Assembly: GCA_023414875.1 (NCBI GenBank)
Contig: JAEZMV010000018.1
Coordinates: 1 to 64,000 of the forward strand
Origin: Bacillota bacterium
GTDB lineage: Bacteria; Bacillota; Clostridia; Lachnospirales; Lachnospiraceae
Direction: 5' to 3'
Length of the DNA stretch: 64,000 nucleotides
Shown here piece after piece: positions 1 to 9,761 of this stretch; the first letter of the stretch is position 1; the number at the start of each line of letters is the position of its first letter. Position numbers and translations under genes: made by a program. The notes beneath the pieces were generated by a model that did not search any database, was not told the origin of the DNA, and saw only the letters and a list, made by a program, of their open reading frames with translations.

Positions 1-1551
1 ATCAGTGGTGGTTTCACGGGAGGTCAAACCTATACGGTGGACCAAGTAGCTCCAACAGTAACTTCAATTACACGCCAGACTCCGACAGAAGAAAACACCA
101 ATGCAGGCAGTGTAATCTACCGAGTAACCTTCAGCGAAAGTGTAAGTGGATTTGGTCCTGGCGACTTTGAATTAATCAAGACCGGAACGGCTACAGGAAG
201 CATAGTGTCGGTATCGTCCACAAGTGGTAACGCTATTGATGTAACAGTGAATACAGTGGCAGGTCAAGGTACATTAAGACTGGATTTAAAGGCTTCAGGG
301 ACCGGAATCATAGACGCTGCAGGTAATGCCATCAGTGGTGGCTTCATGGGAGGACAAACCTATACGATTGACAGGATCTATGTAGAACCACCGAGTAATA
401 ACGATGGTTCCGGTGGCGGTTCCGGTGGCGGCAGTAGTAATAGCGGAAATATTATTAAAGAACTGCAGCAAGCTTCCGGGGCTCCTGCTTCGAGTCTGAA
501 TAATGACACCGAGGATTTGAAAAAGACTGTATTTAATACCAATGAACTCTCCAGAATAGAAGCCGGCGAAACTGCAAAGGTTATCTTAAAGGTAACGAGT
601 GCCAATGACTCTGTCAGTGAAGCTGAAAAGAAAATGATTCAAGAAAAGCTGGAAGCAGAACAGCAGAAAACCGCCGCTCCCGAAATACTTTATGTTGATA
701 TCTCCTTATACAAGAAGGTTGGAGAAGGAGAAGAGGTCAAGGTGACTAATACAAGCGGTAAGATCAAGATCAGCATTGAGGTGCCGGAAAGCATAAGGAG
801 TACCGAGACCGGAGTAGTAAGAACCTATCGTGTGGTTCGTGTTCATAACAATGTAGCTGAGATTCTTGAAGGAACTTACGATCCTGTAACGCATTTGTTT
901 ACATTTGAGACAGACCGCTTCTCTACATATGCTCTGACCTATCAGGATACCAAGATAACAGTAACAGATACCACCAAGGATGAGCTTACCGTTTATTATG
1001 ATTTCCATCATCTGAAGCTGACGGCCAAGGCAGCAAAGACCTCGCAGACACTTAAGTATGGAGCAATATCCGGTGCTGACGGATATCTGATCTATGGAGC
1101 AAAATGCGGACAAGATTGGAAGCAACTGAAAGACGTCGATGGAGCTGTCACCAAATATACCGTGAAGAATCTGAAACCGGCTACCTATTACAAATTCATG
1201 GTAAAGGCTTACAAGATTGTTGACGGAAAACAGGTAATCATAGCAACCTCTAGGCTGGTTCGTTCAGTTACTACGAGTAAGATCTATGGTAATCCGACGA
1301 AAATTACAGTAAAAACTACGTCCGTAACGCTGGCAGTAGGTAAAACCAAGAAAGTGGATTATCAGGTAGTACTGCCTGAGAATAGGATAATGAAGGATTA
1401 CGCAAGTCTGACTCGTTTTGAAACAACAAATAAGAAGATCGCAACTGTAGATAGCAAGGGTAAGATTACAGCAAAAGCAAAAGGAACCTGTTATATATAT
1501 ATATATGCACAGAACGGGGTATATATAAAGCTAAAGGTAACAGTAAAATAA
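1..1551 (+). CDS. Ig-like repeat surface protein, C-terminal part (5' end outside window)
   Basis: The reading frame is open to base 1, so the start lies upstream; the GTG at 37 is only an internal codon. The first residues (ISGGFTGGQTYT) recur about 110 residues later (ISGGFMGGQTYT), so at least two copies of a 330-bp bacterial Ig-like repeat are present. A Gly/Ser-rich linker follows near 405-440, then a charged region of about 160 residues, a fibronectin type III-like segment (around bases 980-1280) and a C-terminal Ig-like group 2-type segment. No sortase motif or membrane segment is seen at the C terminus. This composition fits an extracellular adhesive or scaffold protein; the substrate is unknown. 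A hairpin terminator follows. Confidence 0.8.
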   Translation: MSGGFTGGQTYTVDQVAPTVTSITRQTPTEENTNAGSVIYRVTFSESVSGFGPGDFELIKTGTATGSIVSVSSTSGNAIDVTVNTVAGQGTLRLDLKASGTGIIDAAGNAISGGFMGGQTYTIDRIYVEPPSNNDGSGGGSGGGSSNSGNIIKELQQASGAPASSLNNDTEDLKKTVFNTNELSRIEAGETAKVILKVTSANDSVSEAEKKMIQEKLEAEQQKTAAPEILYVDISLYKKVGEGEEVKVTNTSGKIKISIEVPESIRSTETGVVRTYRVVRVHNNVAEILEGTYDPVTHLFTFETDRFSTYALTYQDTKITVTDTTKDELTVYYDFHHLKLTAKAAKTSQTLKYGAISGADGYLIYGAKCGQDWKQLKDVDGAVTKYTVKNLKPATYYKFMVKAYKIVDGKQVIIATSRLVRSVTTSKIYGNPTKITVKTTSVTLAVGKTKKVDYQVVLPENRIMKDYASLTRFETTNKKIATVDSKGKITAKAKGTCYIYIYAQNGVYIKLKVTVK

Positions 1552-1623
1552 GATTGGTAATCTTACCATGTTCAGGAAGATCATACTTATCAAATAGATT
1601 ATAAATAGAAACAAGTTGAAACT

Positions 1624-1655
1624 AACTGGGGGTGAATAGGTACCCCCAGTTTTTA
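1624..1655 (+). terminator. Rho-independent terminator
   Basis: A perfect stem (AACTGGGGGT paired with ACCCCCAGTT) with an 8-base loop is followed by a T run. It lies about 70 bases after the Ig-like protein and could also serve the minus-strand gene that ends at 1711. Confidence 0.85.
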
Positions 1656-1710
1656 TGTTACTACATGATAAAAGAAATGGTATTTACAATTGTGCAGAGT
1701 ATTGTAGCAA

Positions 1711-3129
1711 TCACGGAATAATCTCATATACAGTTCCCTGATTAAAATCTCTCACATTCATGGAGCCATATACGCCCATATACAAACTGGTCTGATCTTG
1801 ATTCGTTCCCAAGCTGGTATAATATGCTGACTGTTCCCCAAAATCGTAGTCAATTTCTATAACACTAAAATCGCTTGTTTTACAATCCATTCTTAACCTG
1901 GTATAAGCTAAGGTACCTCTGGCAGATGGTTCTGCTCCCTCACCCCGGACAAAATCGGTAAACACTATGGCTCCGGTTAAGTCAGGAATTTCCATCCCCA
2001 TATATACTGCGACCCCGGTAAGGGCTTCTCCTTCGAATTTATCCGGTCGCAAGTCTTGATGGTAGTAACAGGTCACAGGTTGAAGACGCCTTGTTGATGT
2101 CCGGAGGGCATCATCATAATAAGCAATTGTTTTCTCATTACCAATGCTGTTGATAGAACAATCTCGAATAACCGTAGTAGGAAGCGAACCTTCCCACCCT
2201 CGCCATCCAAAGTTAATAAAACCTTCCTGGTCGAGTTCCATATTCATAGTGGCTGCTGCAACTATCTCTGTCACCGGTATTGGCTTATAATATATGAATG
2301 AAAAGATAGTTTCAACCAGATCCTGTCCGACATTACCTACATATTTGATATAATGGTTGTTATATCTTTGGTATGAGATGCCGGGGATATTACGAACTCC
2401 TTTTGAAATGACCGTAAGTATTTCCTGAATTGATGCAGGAAGCTCATAAAAGCGGGTGATTATCAGAGTGTTATTGAAGAAGGTGTTCTTTGCTACATCA
2501 ATCTCAATAATCTTTCCGAAGATCTCCATATCATTCTGACTTAAGTTAAAGGGGTCATAGCCTGAACCGCCATCCCCCGTTGTCAAAACCAGCCTTCCCG
2601 ATTCGGGTGAAAAGTTTAAGCTGTTGACACCATTATGGTTAAAAAAAGGTCTTCTGATATTAAGTAACGTCCGTTTTTTTTGTGGTTGCCCTGATGCTTG
2701 GAAAGCCCATTCTTCAACTGTATCAATATGGTCATACTGAGTTTCTCTATTCGTCCATTCTAGGTTAAGAGTCTCGGGATCACAGGGGTTGGGAGTAAAT
2801 GGCCCTGATAAAGCACCGGGACCCTGCGTTCCCGCTACAGAATAATGAAGATAAAATAATCCGTTGTAATAAAAGTTAGGATGAAAAGCAAGTCCTAATA
2901 ATCCCCTCTCATCATATTTACCACCAGAAGCACCAAGCTCTATGATTAGTGGGCGGATATCTAAAAAGGTTCCAATAGATTCATTTCCTATGTAAAATAT
3001 CTCTCCTACCTGGGTGGCAACAATTAATTTTTCCTCTTGATCGCCTGGAAGTATAATTGATTTAATGACAGTAGGTAAATTTAAATTAGTAACAATAGGT
3101 CGTAATCTAACTCTTACTTTTTCTAACAT
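1711..3129 (-). CDS. PQQ-dependent sugar dehydrogenase-like (glucose/sorbosone dehydrogenase family) beta-propeller protein
   Basis: About 472 residues. The motif ERGLLGLAFHPNF near residue 80 and the later NHNGVNSLNFSPESG and TTGDGGSG segments are typical of the glucose/sorbosone dehydrogenase (GSDH) six-bladed propeller family. In family members with known activity these loops bind PQQ and calcium. No signal peptide is visible, and PQQ synthesis is not expected in Clostridia, so oxidoreductase activity is uncertain; a binding or structural role is possible. The start at 3129 (MLEKV) is preferred over the in-frame ATG at 3153 because GGAG lies six bases upstream of it. The gene is convergent with the upstream surface protein and is probably monocistronic. 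Confidence 0.7.
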   Translation of the reverse strand: MLEKVRVRLRPIVTNLNLPTVIKSIILPGDQEEKLIVATQVGEIFYIGNESIGTFLDIRPLIIELGASGGKYDERGLLGLAFHPNFYYNGLFYLHYSVAGTQGPGALSGPFTPNPCDPETLNLEWTNRETQYDHIDTVEEWAFQASGQPQKKRTLLNIRRPFFNHNGVNSLNFSPESGRLVLTTGDGGSGYDPFNLSQNDMEIFGKIIEIDVAKNTFFNNTLIITRFYELPASIQEILTVISKGVRNIPGISYQRYNNHYIKYVGNVGQDLVETIFSFIYYKPIPVTEIVAAATMNMELDQEGFINFGWRGWEGSLPTTVIRDCSINSIGNEKTIAYYDDALRTSTRRLQPVTCYYHQDLRPDKFEGEALTGVAVYMGMEIPDLTGAIVFTDFVRGEGAEPSARGTLAYTRLRMDCKTSDFSVIEIDYDFGEQSAYYTSLGTNQDQTSLYMGVYGSMNVRDFNQGTVYEIIP

Positions 3130-3279
3130 ATTACACTCCGTTCTACTATTCATTTATAAGGTATGTTATGGACTGGACTATTAGCACTGAATTCAAGCAT
3201 ACCAATCAATATAATCTACAATTAATTATACTAATTAAAACAAATGGTAATATAATTTATTCATACATTATTATTAATC

Positions 3280-3837
3280 GTGTGTTCTGGGGGGATTGAA
3301 ATAAAAAGAATGAAAATGGTTCAATTTGTCACGATTGGAGGTATATTGACAGCACTTACGGTAATGTTCCAATCTTCACCTGTATTTTTACCTGCTATTG
3401 GTTTAGCGTTAAGTCCATTCAGTACAATGCCGATTGCTATTGCGGCTGTCCTAAGTATTTACCTTGGAGCTGCGGTGTTATTATCCTCGACACTAATTCT
3501 AATAATTATGAGTCCTCAGGAAGCATTAATTCTACTATTCACCACTGGTCTGCTTGGAACTATTTTAGGACTTTTACTATATCGGAAAGGAAGATTCCTC
3601 TCAATTATTGTTTGTGCAGTAACCTTAACTTTGGGCATGTTGGTATTGACGTATATAGTAGCGGTTCCCGGGTTTGTTGAAATAACTGGGTCATTATCAC
3701 TACCACTTATTATTCTTACTTTCTTTTTGTTTTCACTTATTTACGTAAGTATATGGAAGATATTCCTTCGAAAATTTGTTGAACTCTTAATCCGAATAAA
3801 AGTGATTGAAAAACCAGTACATGGCACCAACAAGTAG
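3280..3837 (+). CDS. Multi-pass membrane protein of unknown function
   Basis: About 185 residues, mostly hydrophobic, with five or six probable membrane segments and a basic C terminus (RKFVELLIRIKVIEK). The N-terminal half has the sequence LPAIGLALSPFSTMPIAI, which recalls small substrate-binding (S) components of ECF transporters or DUF2232-like proteins, but I cannot place it in a family with certainty. The start is ambiguous: GTG at 3280, or ATG at 3310, which follows a GGGGGG stretch at a spacing that is rather long. It stands alone between a minus-strand gene and the carbohydrate region. Confidence 0.6.
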   Translation: MCSGGIEIKRMKMVQFVTIGGILTALTVMFQSSPVFLPAIGLALSPFSTMPIAIAAVLSIYLGAAVLLSSTLILIIMSPQEALILLFTTGLLGTILGLLLYRKGRFLSIIVCAVTLTLGMLVLTYIVAVPGFVEITGSLSLPLIILTFFLFSLIYVSIWKIFLRKFVELLIRIKVIEKPVHGTNK

Positions 3838-4038
3838 ATTTGTATATAGGAGTAAAGGAAAGCGGTGCTACAGGGACAAATTGCCTATTAGCTGTTTAGC
3901 TTGTCAGCAACAACCTCTTGGTGTAGAATACTATTACATTAAAATAATAGTAAACCTGGAAGAAATTCATAAATGAGGTCGTTACAAATACCGATGATAC
4001 AAAAGGTAAGAGATAACGGAACATGAGGAGATGAAGAT

Positions 4039-5127
4039 ATGTCACAATGGTTGCAGAGGGTATGGGAAGGTAATACGGTTTATGAGGAAGCAGTCTGCTT
4101 TTTACAAGACGGTGATCATATGACCGGAGGTGATTTGTTATATGCGCCGGATAAGATATTGAAGGTAACAGACGCGGAGGGAAGCTGTGTCTACGAAGAA
4201 GACAAGGACTATACGATAAGCGGTAAAAGGCTTGTTCGTACGACTACCAGTAATATTCCTATCATACAAAAGGATGCCTGCCTCGTCCCCTTTACCGGAG
4301 AAAAGGATAAAGAGTGGTTGCGTATTAAGGGAGGAGAAAAGTATTATAAGATTTTTCCTGAAATAGTAGAATATCAAGTGTTGGTTACCTATCAGCATAA
4401 TGAAGTATGGGATGGCACTATACCGGAGAATATATCAGCCTTATTACCGCGTACTATGCGTAGACTAAAAGAGAAGGAACCTTTGAATCTGGTATTTTAC
4501 GGGGATAGTATTACAGCGGGCTGGGAAGCTAGCGGTTGTGATGAACATGTGATTGATATGGCTACCCTTGAGGAGTTTCATAATTATTCACATCAACCGC
4601 CCTATATGCCAGCCTGGCCAACCATGGTTACCGAAGCGATTATGGAATATTACGATGATAAGGATATTACAAAGGTTAACCTTGGAGCAGGCGGCTCAAC
4701 CGCAGCCTGGGGCGATATCAATGCAGACAAACTGGTAAACCACCATAACCCTGATTTCGTAATATTAGCCTTTGGTATGAATAATCTGCAGGATGAACCG
4801 GACAAGTTCGAACGTGAAATCAGAGGGATAATAACAACCATCAGAGGACAGAATCCAAATTGTGAATTCCTACTACTTTCACCCATGATAGCGAACTCGG
4901 AGATAGAGGCACTTGCTGATAATAAACTGCCCAAACATGAGGAAGTACTATATCAGCTACAGAGCTCTATGATCGGAGTGGCAGCCGCACCTATTAATTC
5001 CATGTTTCGAGAAATTGCCAGAAAGGGTAAGCAATATTTTGATATAACAGGGAATTGTATCAATCATCCGAATGATTTCTCAGTTCGAATCTATGCACAA
5101 ACAGTTTTAAGCGCACTTGGTATATAA
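4039..5127 (+). CDS. SGNH/GDSL-family hydrolase, probable carbohydrate acetylesterase
   Basis: 362 residues. An N-terminal beta-rich domain of about 145 residues precedes an SGNH hydrolase domain. The catalytic serine is in FYGDSITAG (block I), the GxND-like block III is FGMNN, and the C-terminal NHPNDF supplies the Asp/His block V. This arrangement is seen in SGNH esterases that remove acetyl groups from xylan or oligosaccharides. No signal peptide is visible, so it probably acts on imported acetylated oligosaccharides. The start has a GAGGAGATGAAG ribosome binding site. It is first in a run of plus-strand sugar genes (DUF3237-like, GH31, GH43), which supports hemicellulose deacetylation. 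Confidence 0.85.
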   Translation: MSQWLQRVWEGNTVYEEAVCFLQDGDHMTGGDLLYAPDKILKVTDAEGSCVYEEDKDYTISGKRLVRTTTSNIPIIQKDACLVPFTGEKDKEWLRIKGGEKYYKIFPEIVEYQVLVTYQHNEVWDGTIPENISALLPRTMRRLKEKEPLNLVFYGDSITAGWEASGCDEHVIDMATLEEFHNYSHQPPYMPAWPTMVTEAIMEYYDDKDITKVNLGAGGSTAAWGDINADKLVNHHNPDFVILAFGMNNLQDEPDKFEREIRGIITTIRGQNPNCEFLLLSPMIANSEIEALADNKLPKHEEVLYQLQSSMIGVAAAPINSMFREIARKGKQYFDITGNCINHPNDFSVRIYAQTVLSALGI

Positions 5128-5198
5128 GTGGTCAGGACAGGCTGTAGCGTTCAGTTATGCCTTGAGAAGCTTTCAGTATAGTTACACTAGCATATAAA

Positions 5199-5217
5199 GC
5201 TGCATCAAAGTTGCAGC
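5199..5217 (+). repeat. Hairpin copy 1 (GCTGCATCAAAG-type) just upstream of a ribosome binding site
   Basis: GCTGCA and TGCAGC flank a seven-base loop, followed directly by ATGGGAGGTTAGTATG, which contains the Shine-Dalgarno sequence and start codon of the next gene. An almost identical block (hairpin plus ATGGG-GTTAGTAT) occurs at 31975-32008. The hairpin could affect translation of the DUF3237-like gene; this is inference. Confidence 0.5.
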
Positions 5218-5230
5218 ATGGGAGGTTAGT

Positions 5231-5638
5231 ATGTCTAAAAAAATTATGACGATAAAGATAGAAATTCTATCAGTAGCTGAGGTCAAAGGAGCTACCGGAG
5301 AGATATTAATGATACAGTTTAGTGGCGTTACGGACGATGAATTGTTCCGTGGTAGAGTGGAGCAGAGCGGTACGGATACTCAGATACAGTACTATGGAAA
5401 TATCAGGACACTATCAGCCAGATATATTCTAAGTGGTACGGATGCAAAAGGTAATCCCTGTCATATATTTATTGAGAATAATGGTGTTATAAGCGGTAAT
5501 CAAGACCCCATTAAGACGGTTCCTAAAATTATTACGGATAGTCCGGAACTGGCATGGTTAGAAACGGCACAGCTTAGCGGTGATATTGAAGAGACCTCGG
5601 AAGGACTTATGGTTCATATTTATGCCGAAACAGATTAA
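5231..5638 (+). CDS. DUF3237-like small protein
   Basis: 135 residues, no signal peptide or membrane segment. The segments RYILSGTDAKGNPCHIFIENNG and the C-terminal PELAWLETAQLSGD resemble the DUF3237 family, small beta-barrel-like proteins of unknown function that often sit in sugar-utilisation clusters. GGAGG lies seven bases upstream of the ATG. It sits between the SGNH esterase and the GH31 enzyme in the same direction, so a role in hemicellulose breakdown is plausible, but no reaction can be assigned. Confidence 0.65.
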   Translation: MSKKIMTIKIEILSVAEVKGATGEILMIQFSGVTDDELFRGRVEQSGTDTQIQYYGNIRTLSARYILSGTDAKGNPCHIFIENNGVISGNQDPIKTVPKIITDSPELAWLETAQLSGDIEETSEGLMVHIYAETD

Positions 5639-5704
5639 ATATAGGGGGCATTTGGACTACTGTTTCTGTAAGCGGAGGGTGTTATTTTCATATAGGAGTT
5701 GAAT

Positions 5705-7690
5705 ATGGGAAAAATTACACAGGTTAAAAACGGTATTATGTATGAAAGAAGAGACGAAGTAACTTTAATTGAAGCATATGGTCCAAATTGTTTGCGTTAC
5801 CGTTCTACCAGGAACGGTAAGCTATCGGATGAAAGGTGGACCTTGTTAGAGCCGCTCCCAGTGAATCAGGTATGCGTTGAGGGAGATGCCTCAAAGGCAA
5901 CGATCACGAACGGTGACCTCTCTGCTACCATCACGGATGGGAGCGGCTGGGATACCTGTAAAGTCGTTTATTACCGCAGAGGGAAGATGATTCTTAGCAC
6001 TCGCGAGGAGGGCGATCCGGTTACTCGGTTCACGCATTTGAGCGGTGATGATTATAAGATCAAAGCGATTTTTGACAGTAATCAGGGAGAGCATATCTAT
6101 GGACTGGGACAAGAGCAGGAGGATCAGTTTGATCGGAAAGGCTGCACCTGTAATATCCTTCATTACAATACGAAATCTACCCTGCCGGTTATCTATTCCT
6201 CCCTGGGCTATGGTTTCCTATGGAATAATCCATCTCCGGGCTATTGTGAAACCACTAGGAACCATACCTTATGGTGCTCGGAGAATGCATATCAGATTGA
6301 TTATCTTATCTTTACCGGAGACAAACCTGTCGAGGTTATGAGAACTTATAGTGATCTATGTGGTTATGCACCCAAATTCCCAGAATGGGCAGCAGGCTTT
6401 TGGCAGTGCAAATTACGCTACGAAAGTCAGGAGGATCTGCTTGAGGTGGCCAGAGAATATCATAAAAGAGGTGTTCCGTTGGCGGCAATCGTAATTGACT
6501 ATTTCCACTGGACGGAGCAGGGTGAATGGAAGTTTGATCCGAAATACTGGCCGGATCCAAAAGCTATGTGTGAAGAACTGGAAGCCTTAGGGGTGATCCC
6601 GGTAGTTTCTATTTGGCCTACCATCAATCCGAATAGTGAAAACTATACTACAATGGACAATGAAAATATGCTGGTACGTACAGAAAACGGTCAATATGGC
6701 ACATTTAATTTCTATGGACTACAAACCTTTATCGATGTTACGAATCCAAAAACAGGTCCATTTTTATGGGAAAAGATTAAGGAGAATTACTACAAGTACG
6801 GTATTAAAACGTTTTGGTTAGATGAGGCAGAACCGGAGGTTCATCCACAGCAGTTTTCTAATCTGCGTTTTTATGCTGGTAACGGTGCACAGACAGCATT
6901 GTTATACCCTTATTATTTCTCAAAGATATTCTATGAAGGCTTAAAGTCAGAGGGAGAAGACGAGATTGTTGTGCTTACCCGTGCAGCTTATCCGGGCAGC
7001 CAGAAATATGGTGCGATCGTGTGGAACGGAGACATCCCTTCCACCTTTAAAGCCTTACGCCAAAGTGTTACCAGTGGGTTATCCATGTCCATGAGTGGTA
7101 TTCCTTGGTGGAACAGTGATATAGGAGGCTTCCACTCCGGAGATATTGAAAGTGATTATTTTAAAGAGCTTATTGTAAGGTGGTTTCAATTTGGTTTGTT
7201 TAGTCCGGTTATGCGTCTACATGGAGCGCGAAATCGCACCAGCAATCAAGTTGACCGCCATCCGGGGGTGAAGGAACGCAGTGGTGGAGATAATGAGATT
7301 TGGAGCTTTGGAGAAGCTAATTATCCGATTCTTAGGAATTTAATTCTTTTACGTGAGCGTCTGAGACCTTACATTATGAAATATATGAATATCTCCAGTG
7401 AAAACGGTTCTCCGATTATGCGACCAATGTTTTATGATTTTTATGAAGATGAAAATTGCTATTCCTTGGAAGATCAATATATGTTCGGAGAAGACATACT
7501 CTTTGCTCCAATTCTAGAGTTTGGAGAAGTGGAGCGTGAGGTATATCTACCACAAGGTACTTGGGTAAACATTAACGATAGGATTACCTATGAGGGGGGT
7601 AAAACTGTTAGCGCAAAGGCTGAAATCCATCAGTTCATCGCATTTATCAAGAGTGAAAGTGATGTACTTGATATTTTACGGATTAATTGA
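5705..7690 (+). CDS. GH31 alpha-glycosidase, probable alpha-xylosidase
   Basis: 661 residues from the ATG at 5705, which has AGGAG seven bases upstream; an in-frame TTG at 5699 is less likely. The GH31 (beta/alpha)8 barrel is recognisable: the nucleophile Asp is about D373 in FWLDEAEPE and the acid/base Asp about D443 in VWNGDIPSTF, followed by SGIPWWNSDIGGF. It is somewhat shorter than well-known alpha-xylosidases of the YicI type (about 770 residues). Substrate specificity within GH31 (alpha-xyloside, alpha-glucoside or other) cannot be proved from sequence, but the xylan/xyloglucan-type neighbours favour alpha-xylosidase. No signal peptide, so cytoplasmic. Confidence 0.85.
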   Translation: MGKITQVKNGIMYERRDEVTLIEAYGPNCLRYRSTRNGKLSDERWTLLEPLPVNQVCVEGDASKATITNGDLSATITDGSGWDTCKVVYYRRGKMILSTREEGDPVTRFTHLSGDDYKIKAIFDSNQGEHIYGLGQEQEDQFDRKGCTCNILHYNTKSTLPVIYSSLGYGFLWNNPSPGYCETTRNHTLWCSENAYQIDYLIFTGDKPVEVMRTYSDLCGYAPKFPEWAAGFWQCKLRYESQEDLLEVAREYHKRGVPLAAIVIDYFHWTEQGEWKFDPKYWPDPKAMCEELEALGVIPVVSIWPTINPNSENYTTMDNENMLVRTENGQYGTFNFYGLQTFIDVTNPKTGPFLWEKIKENYYKYGIKTFWLDEAEPEVHPQQFSNLRFYAGNGAQTALLYPYYFSKIFYEGLKSEGEDEIVVLTRAAYPGSQKYGAIVWNGDIPSTFKALRQSVTSGLSMSMSGIPWWNSDIGGFHSGDIESDYFKELIVRWFQFGLFSPVMRLHGARNRTSNQVDRHPGVKERSGGDNEIWSFGEANYPILRNLILLRERLRPYIMKYMNISSENGSPIMRPMFYDFYEDENCYSLEDQYMFGEDILFAPILEFGEVEREVYLPQGTWVNINDRITYEGGKTVSAKAEIHQFIAFIKSESDVLDILRIN

Positions 7691-7757
7691 CTGAATCTAT
7701 AAAGCTTTCACTCGGCGAGTATGTATCAGTGCTGTACACAAACTTGTAAATGTATAG

Positions 7758-7802
7758 TCTTGCAAGCAAGAAATTAAAAGAAGCACAGGAATGAGGATAA
7801 GT
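7758..7802 (+). promoter_or_regulatory. Repeated leader block, copy 1
   Basis: The leader TCTTGCAAGCAAGA..ATTAAAA..GC(A/G)CAG(G/A)AATGAGGATA ending at the ATG recurs at 15292-15336 before a Gfo/Idh oxidoreductase gene. It contains the palindrome CTTGCAAG and the GAGG ribosome binding site. The conserved part extends well beyond the ribosome binding site, so a shared regulatory element or a duplicated leader is likely. Confidence 0.5.
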
Positions 7803-9617
7803 ATGAATATACAAGAAAATGCCAGTATTTTAGTATACACCCGTGAGGTAAATGGGGAATATACGGAGTCACTTAGCAACAGCATTCATTTTGCTTACAG
7901 TATTGGGAATAGCGATTTTACTGCGCTAAATCAAAATTATGGAATACTTTTTGCAACGGCAACCATTGACCAGCAGAATGTCATTCATGAAAAGGGAGTA
8001 AAAAATCCATATATTTTTCGCATGGAAGATGGTTCCTTCGGTATTCTTGCAGTCAGAGTTGATAAAAACGGAAGCGAGGAATTGGAAAGCAAAGGACATA
8101 TACTTTTATGGACCTCCAAGGATTTGATTACCTTTCACAGTCATGGATTAATCAAACTGCATCATGATTTATATGTGAAGGAAGCGGTATGTAGGTTCAA
8201 CCAGAAAGACCATAGATATGAGATCCATTGGCAGGATAAGGCTGGTAATTTCTATATTAACAAATTGCAGGACCTTACTCAGACCGACATTGTATCAGTA
8301 CCGGAGAAGGCAGAACCTTATATGAAGGAGCAGCCTAAGGTCAGCCTAGAAAATATTCTGCCCGGTAATATCATCAGTATTGAGGATGAAATCGGAAATA
8401 AGATACTTAGAAAATGGCGGCCCCTCTATAACACGGCTATACAATTGCCGGGCAGTGTCAGCATAGCTTCGAGTTCGGAGCTTCAAACAATAAAAGCGAC
8501 AGCGGTTTATTCGGATGGTTCATTCGCGGATAAACAAGTGCAGTGGGAGGATGAGGGAATTGATTTTTCAACACCTGGATTTTATGAGGTGAAAGGAAGG
8601 GTGGTTTCGGATACCTATCCCTTTCCTTTGGCATATGGATATGCGGACCCTGTAATATTAACTTGGAATCACAAGTATTACTATCTAGCCACCAATGACA
8701 ATGTCAATGATATTGGTATGTTTGTACGAGAAGGTGATACGATAGCTGAGCTGTTTCATCCAGGATTTAAAGAAAGTATGATTCTGAATGTTGATGAGGA
8801 GAAGGATTTCATACAAACCTTCTGGGCGCCGGAATTTCATCGGATAGGTAGTGACTTATATATCCTTTTTGCTGTCGGTGGTAAGATATGGGGACCGCAG
8901 TGTCACATGATGAAGCTGAAAAAGGGCGGAGATATTATGAAGCCAGAGGACTGGGGAACTCCCGTACGTGTAAGGAGAGCGGATCATACATTTCTTGCTC
9001 AGGATGGAATAACCCTAGATATGACTTATTTCAAGGCCAATGGTACCTCCTGCGTTGTATGGTCCTACCGAAAGGATATTGGTACTCCCCTAGACACCGG
9101 TTCCATGCTATATATAGCTACAGTAGATGAAACGGAGCCTACCGTATTGACCAGTGAGCCGGTATTGCTCACCCGGCCAGTGCTCGGATGGGAAAATATT
9201 CAGGGGACCATCAATAATGAAGGACCATTTGCACTGGTAACGGAGGATATGGTATATATCACCTATTCCGGTGGGGCTGCCGGTGGATATACCTATGCGC
9301 TAGGGCTTTTGAGTATACCCTGCACCGGTAACTTTATAGATAATAAGGCTTGGAAAAAAGCAAGTACTCCGGTATTATCCTACTACTCCATTGAGGGAAT
9401 TTATGGACCGGGGCATAACTCCTTCTTTCGAGATTATAATGGAAATATTATGATTATGTATCATGGAGAAGTGATGGTTGCCAAGGAGGATACAAGGTGT
9501 ACAGGAATGCACAGGATTCATTTTAATGTAGACAAAGAACCTGTCTTTCATGTAGCTAAAGAACGGGAATTAAATCCGCTGTTTGCAGAGGTTGTATTAA
9601 AGGTTATAGTTAAATAA
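7803..9617 (+). CDS. GH43-family glycosidase with N-terminal propeller-like and central Ig-like (Big_4-type) domains
   Basis: 604 residues from the ATG at 7803 (GAGG six bases upstream; an in-frame ATG at 7791 overlaps that site). The N-terminal ~190 residues look like a partial beta-propeller (KNPYIFRMEDGSFGILAVRV). An Ig-like segment follows at about 220-280 (IKATAVYSDGSFADKQVQW), then a GH43 catalytic domain: base Asp in YADPVIL, pKa-modulating Asp in LDMTYF, acid Glu in NNEGPFAL, and GPGHNSFF. GH43 members hydrolyse arabinofuranosides or xylosides by inversion. No signal peptide. A paralogue with the same order lies at 19834-21633. Confidence 0.8.
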   Translation: MNIQENASILVYTREVNGEYTESLSNSIHFAYSIGNSDFTALNQNYGILFATATIDQQNVIHEKGVKNPYIFRMEDGSFGILAVRVDKNGSEELESKGHILLWTSKDLITFHSHGLIKLHHDLYVKEAVCRFNQKDHRYEIHWQDKAGNFYINKLQDLTQTDIVSVPEKAEPYMKEQPKVSLENILPGNIISIEDEIGNKILRKWRPLYNTAIQLPGSVSIASSSELQTIKATAVYSDGSFADKQVQWEDEGIDFSTPGFYEVKGRVVSDTYPFPLAYGYADPVILTWNHKYYYLATNDNVNDIGMFVREGDTIAELFHPGFKESMILNVDEEKDFIQTFWAPEFHRIGSDLYILFAVGGKIWGPQCHMMKLKKGGDIMKPEDWGTPVRVRRADHTFLAQDGITLDMTYFKANGTSCVVWSYRKDIGTPLDTGSMLYIATVDETEPTVLTSEPVLLTRPVLGWENIQGTINNEGPFALVTEDMVYITYSGGAAGGYTYALGLLSIPCTGNFIDNKAWKKASTPVLSYYSIEGIYGPGHNSFFRDYNGNIMIMYHGEVMVAKEDTRCTGMHRIHFNVDKEPVFHVAKERELNPLFAEVVLKVIVK

Positions 9618-9645
9618 CCAAATATATCAAAAAATGTTCGAACGG

Positions 9646-9684
9646 ATTAATATAGTTCAGATAGTCCTTAGTATAAGTCATTGT
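9646..9684 (+). promoter_or_regulatory. Repeated 39-bp upstream element, copy 1
   Basis: The block ATTAATATAGTTCA...GTCATTGT recurs at 23057-23095 with, by my hand alignment, 33 of 39 bases identical and no gap. Both copies lie upstream of a plus-strand hydrolase gene (a GH43 gene here, the GH120-like gene there). A shared operator or promoter for a sugar-responsive regulator is the simplest reading. Confidence 0.5.
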
Positions 9685-9761
9685 TTGAGTACATGAAGTC
9701 ATTTATAATTTAATGAATAAACTTATTATATCGTTCACGCTGGAAAAAAGGAGAGGTATCA

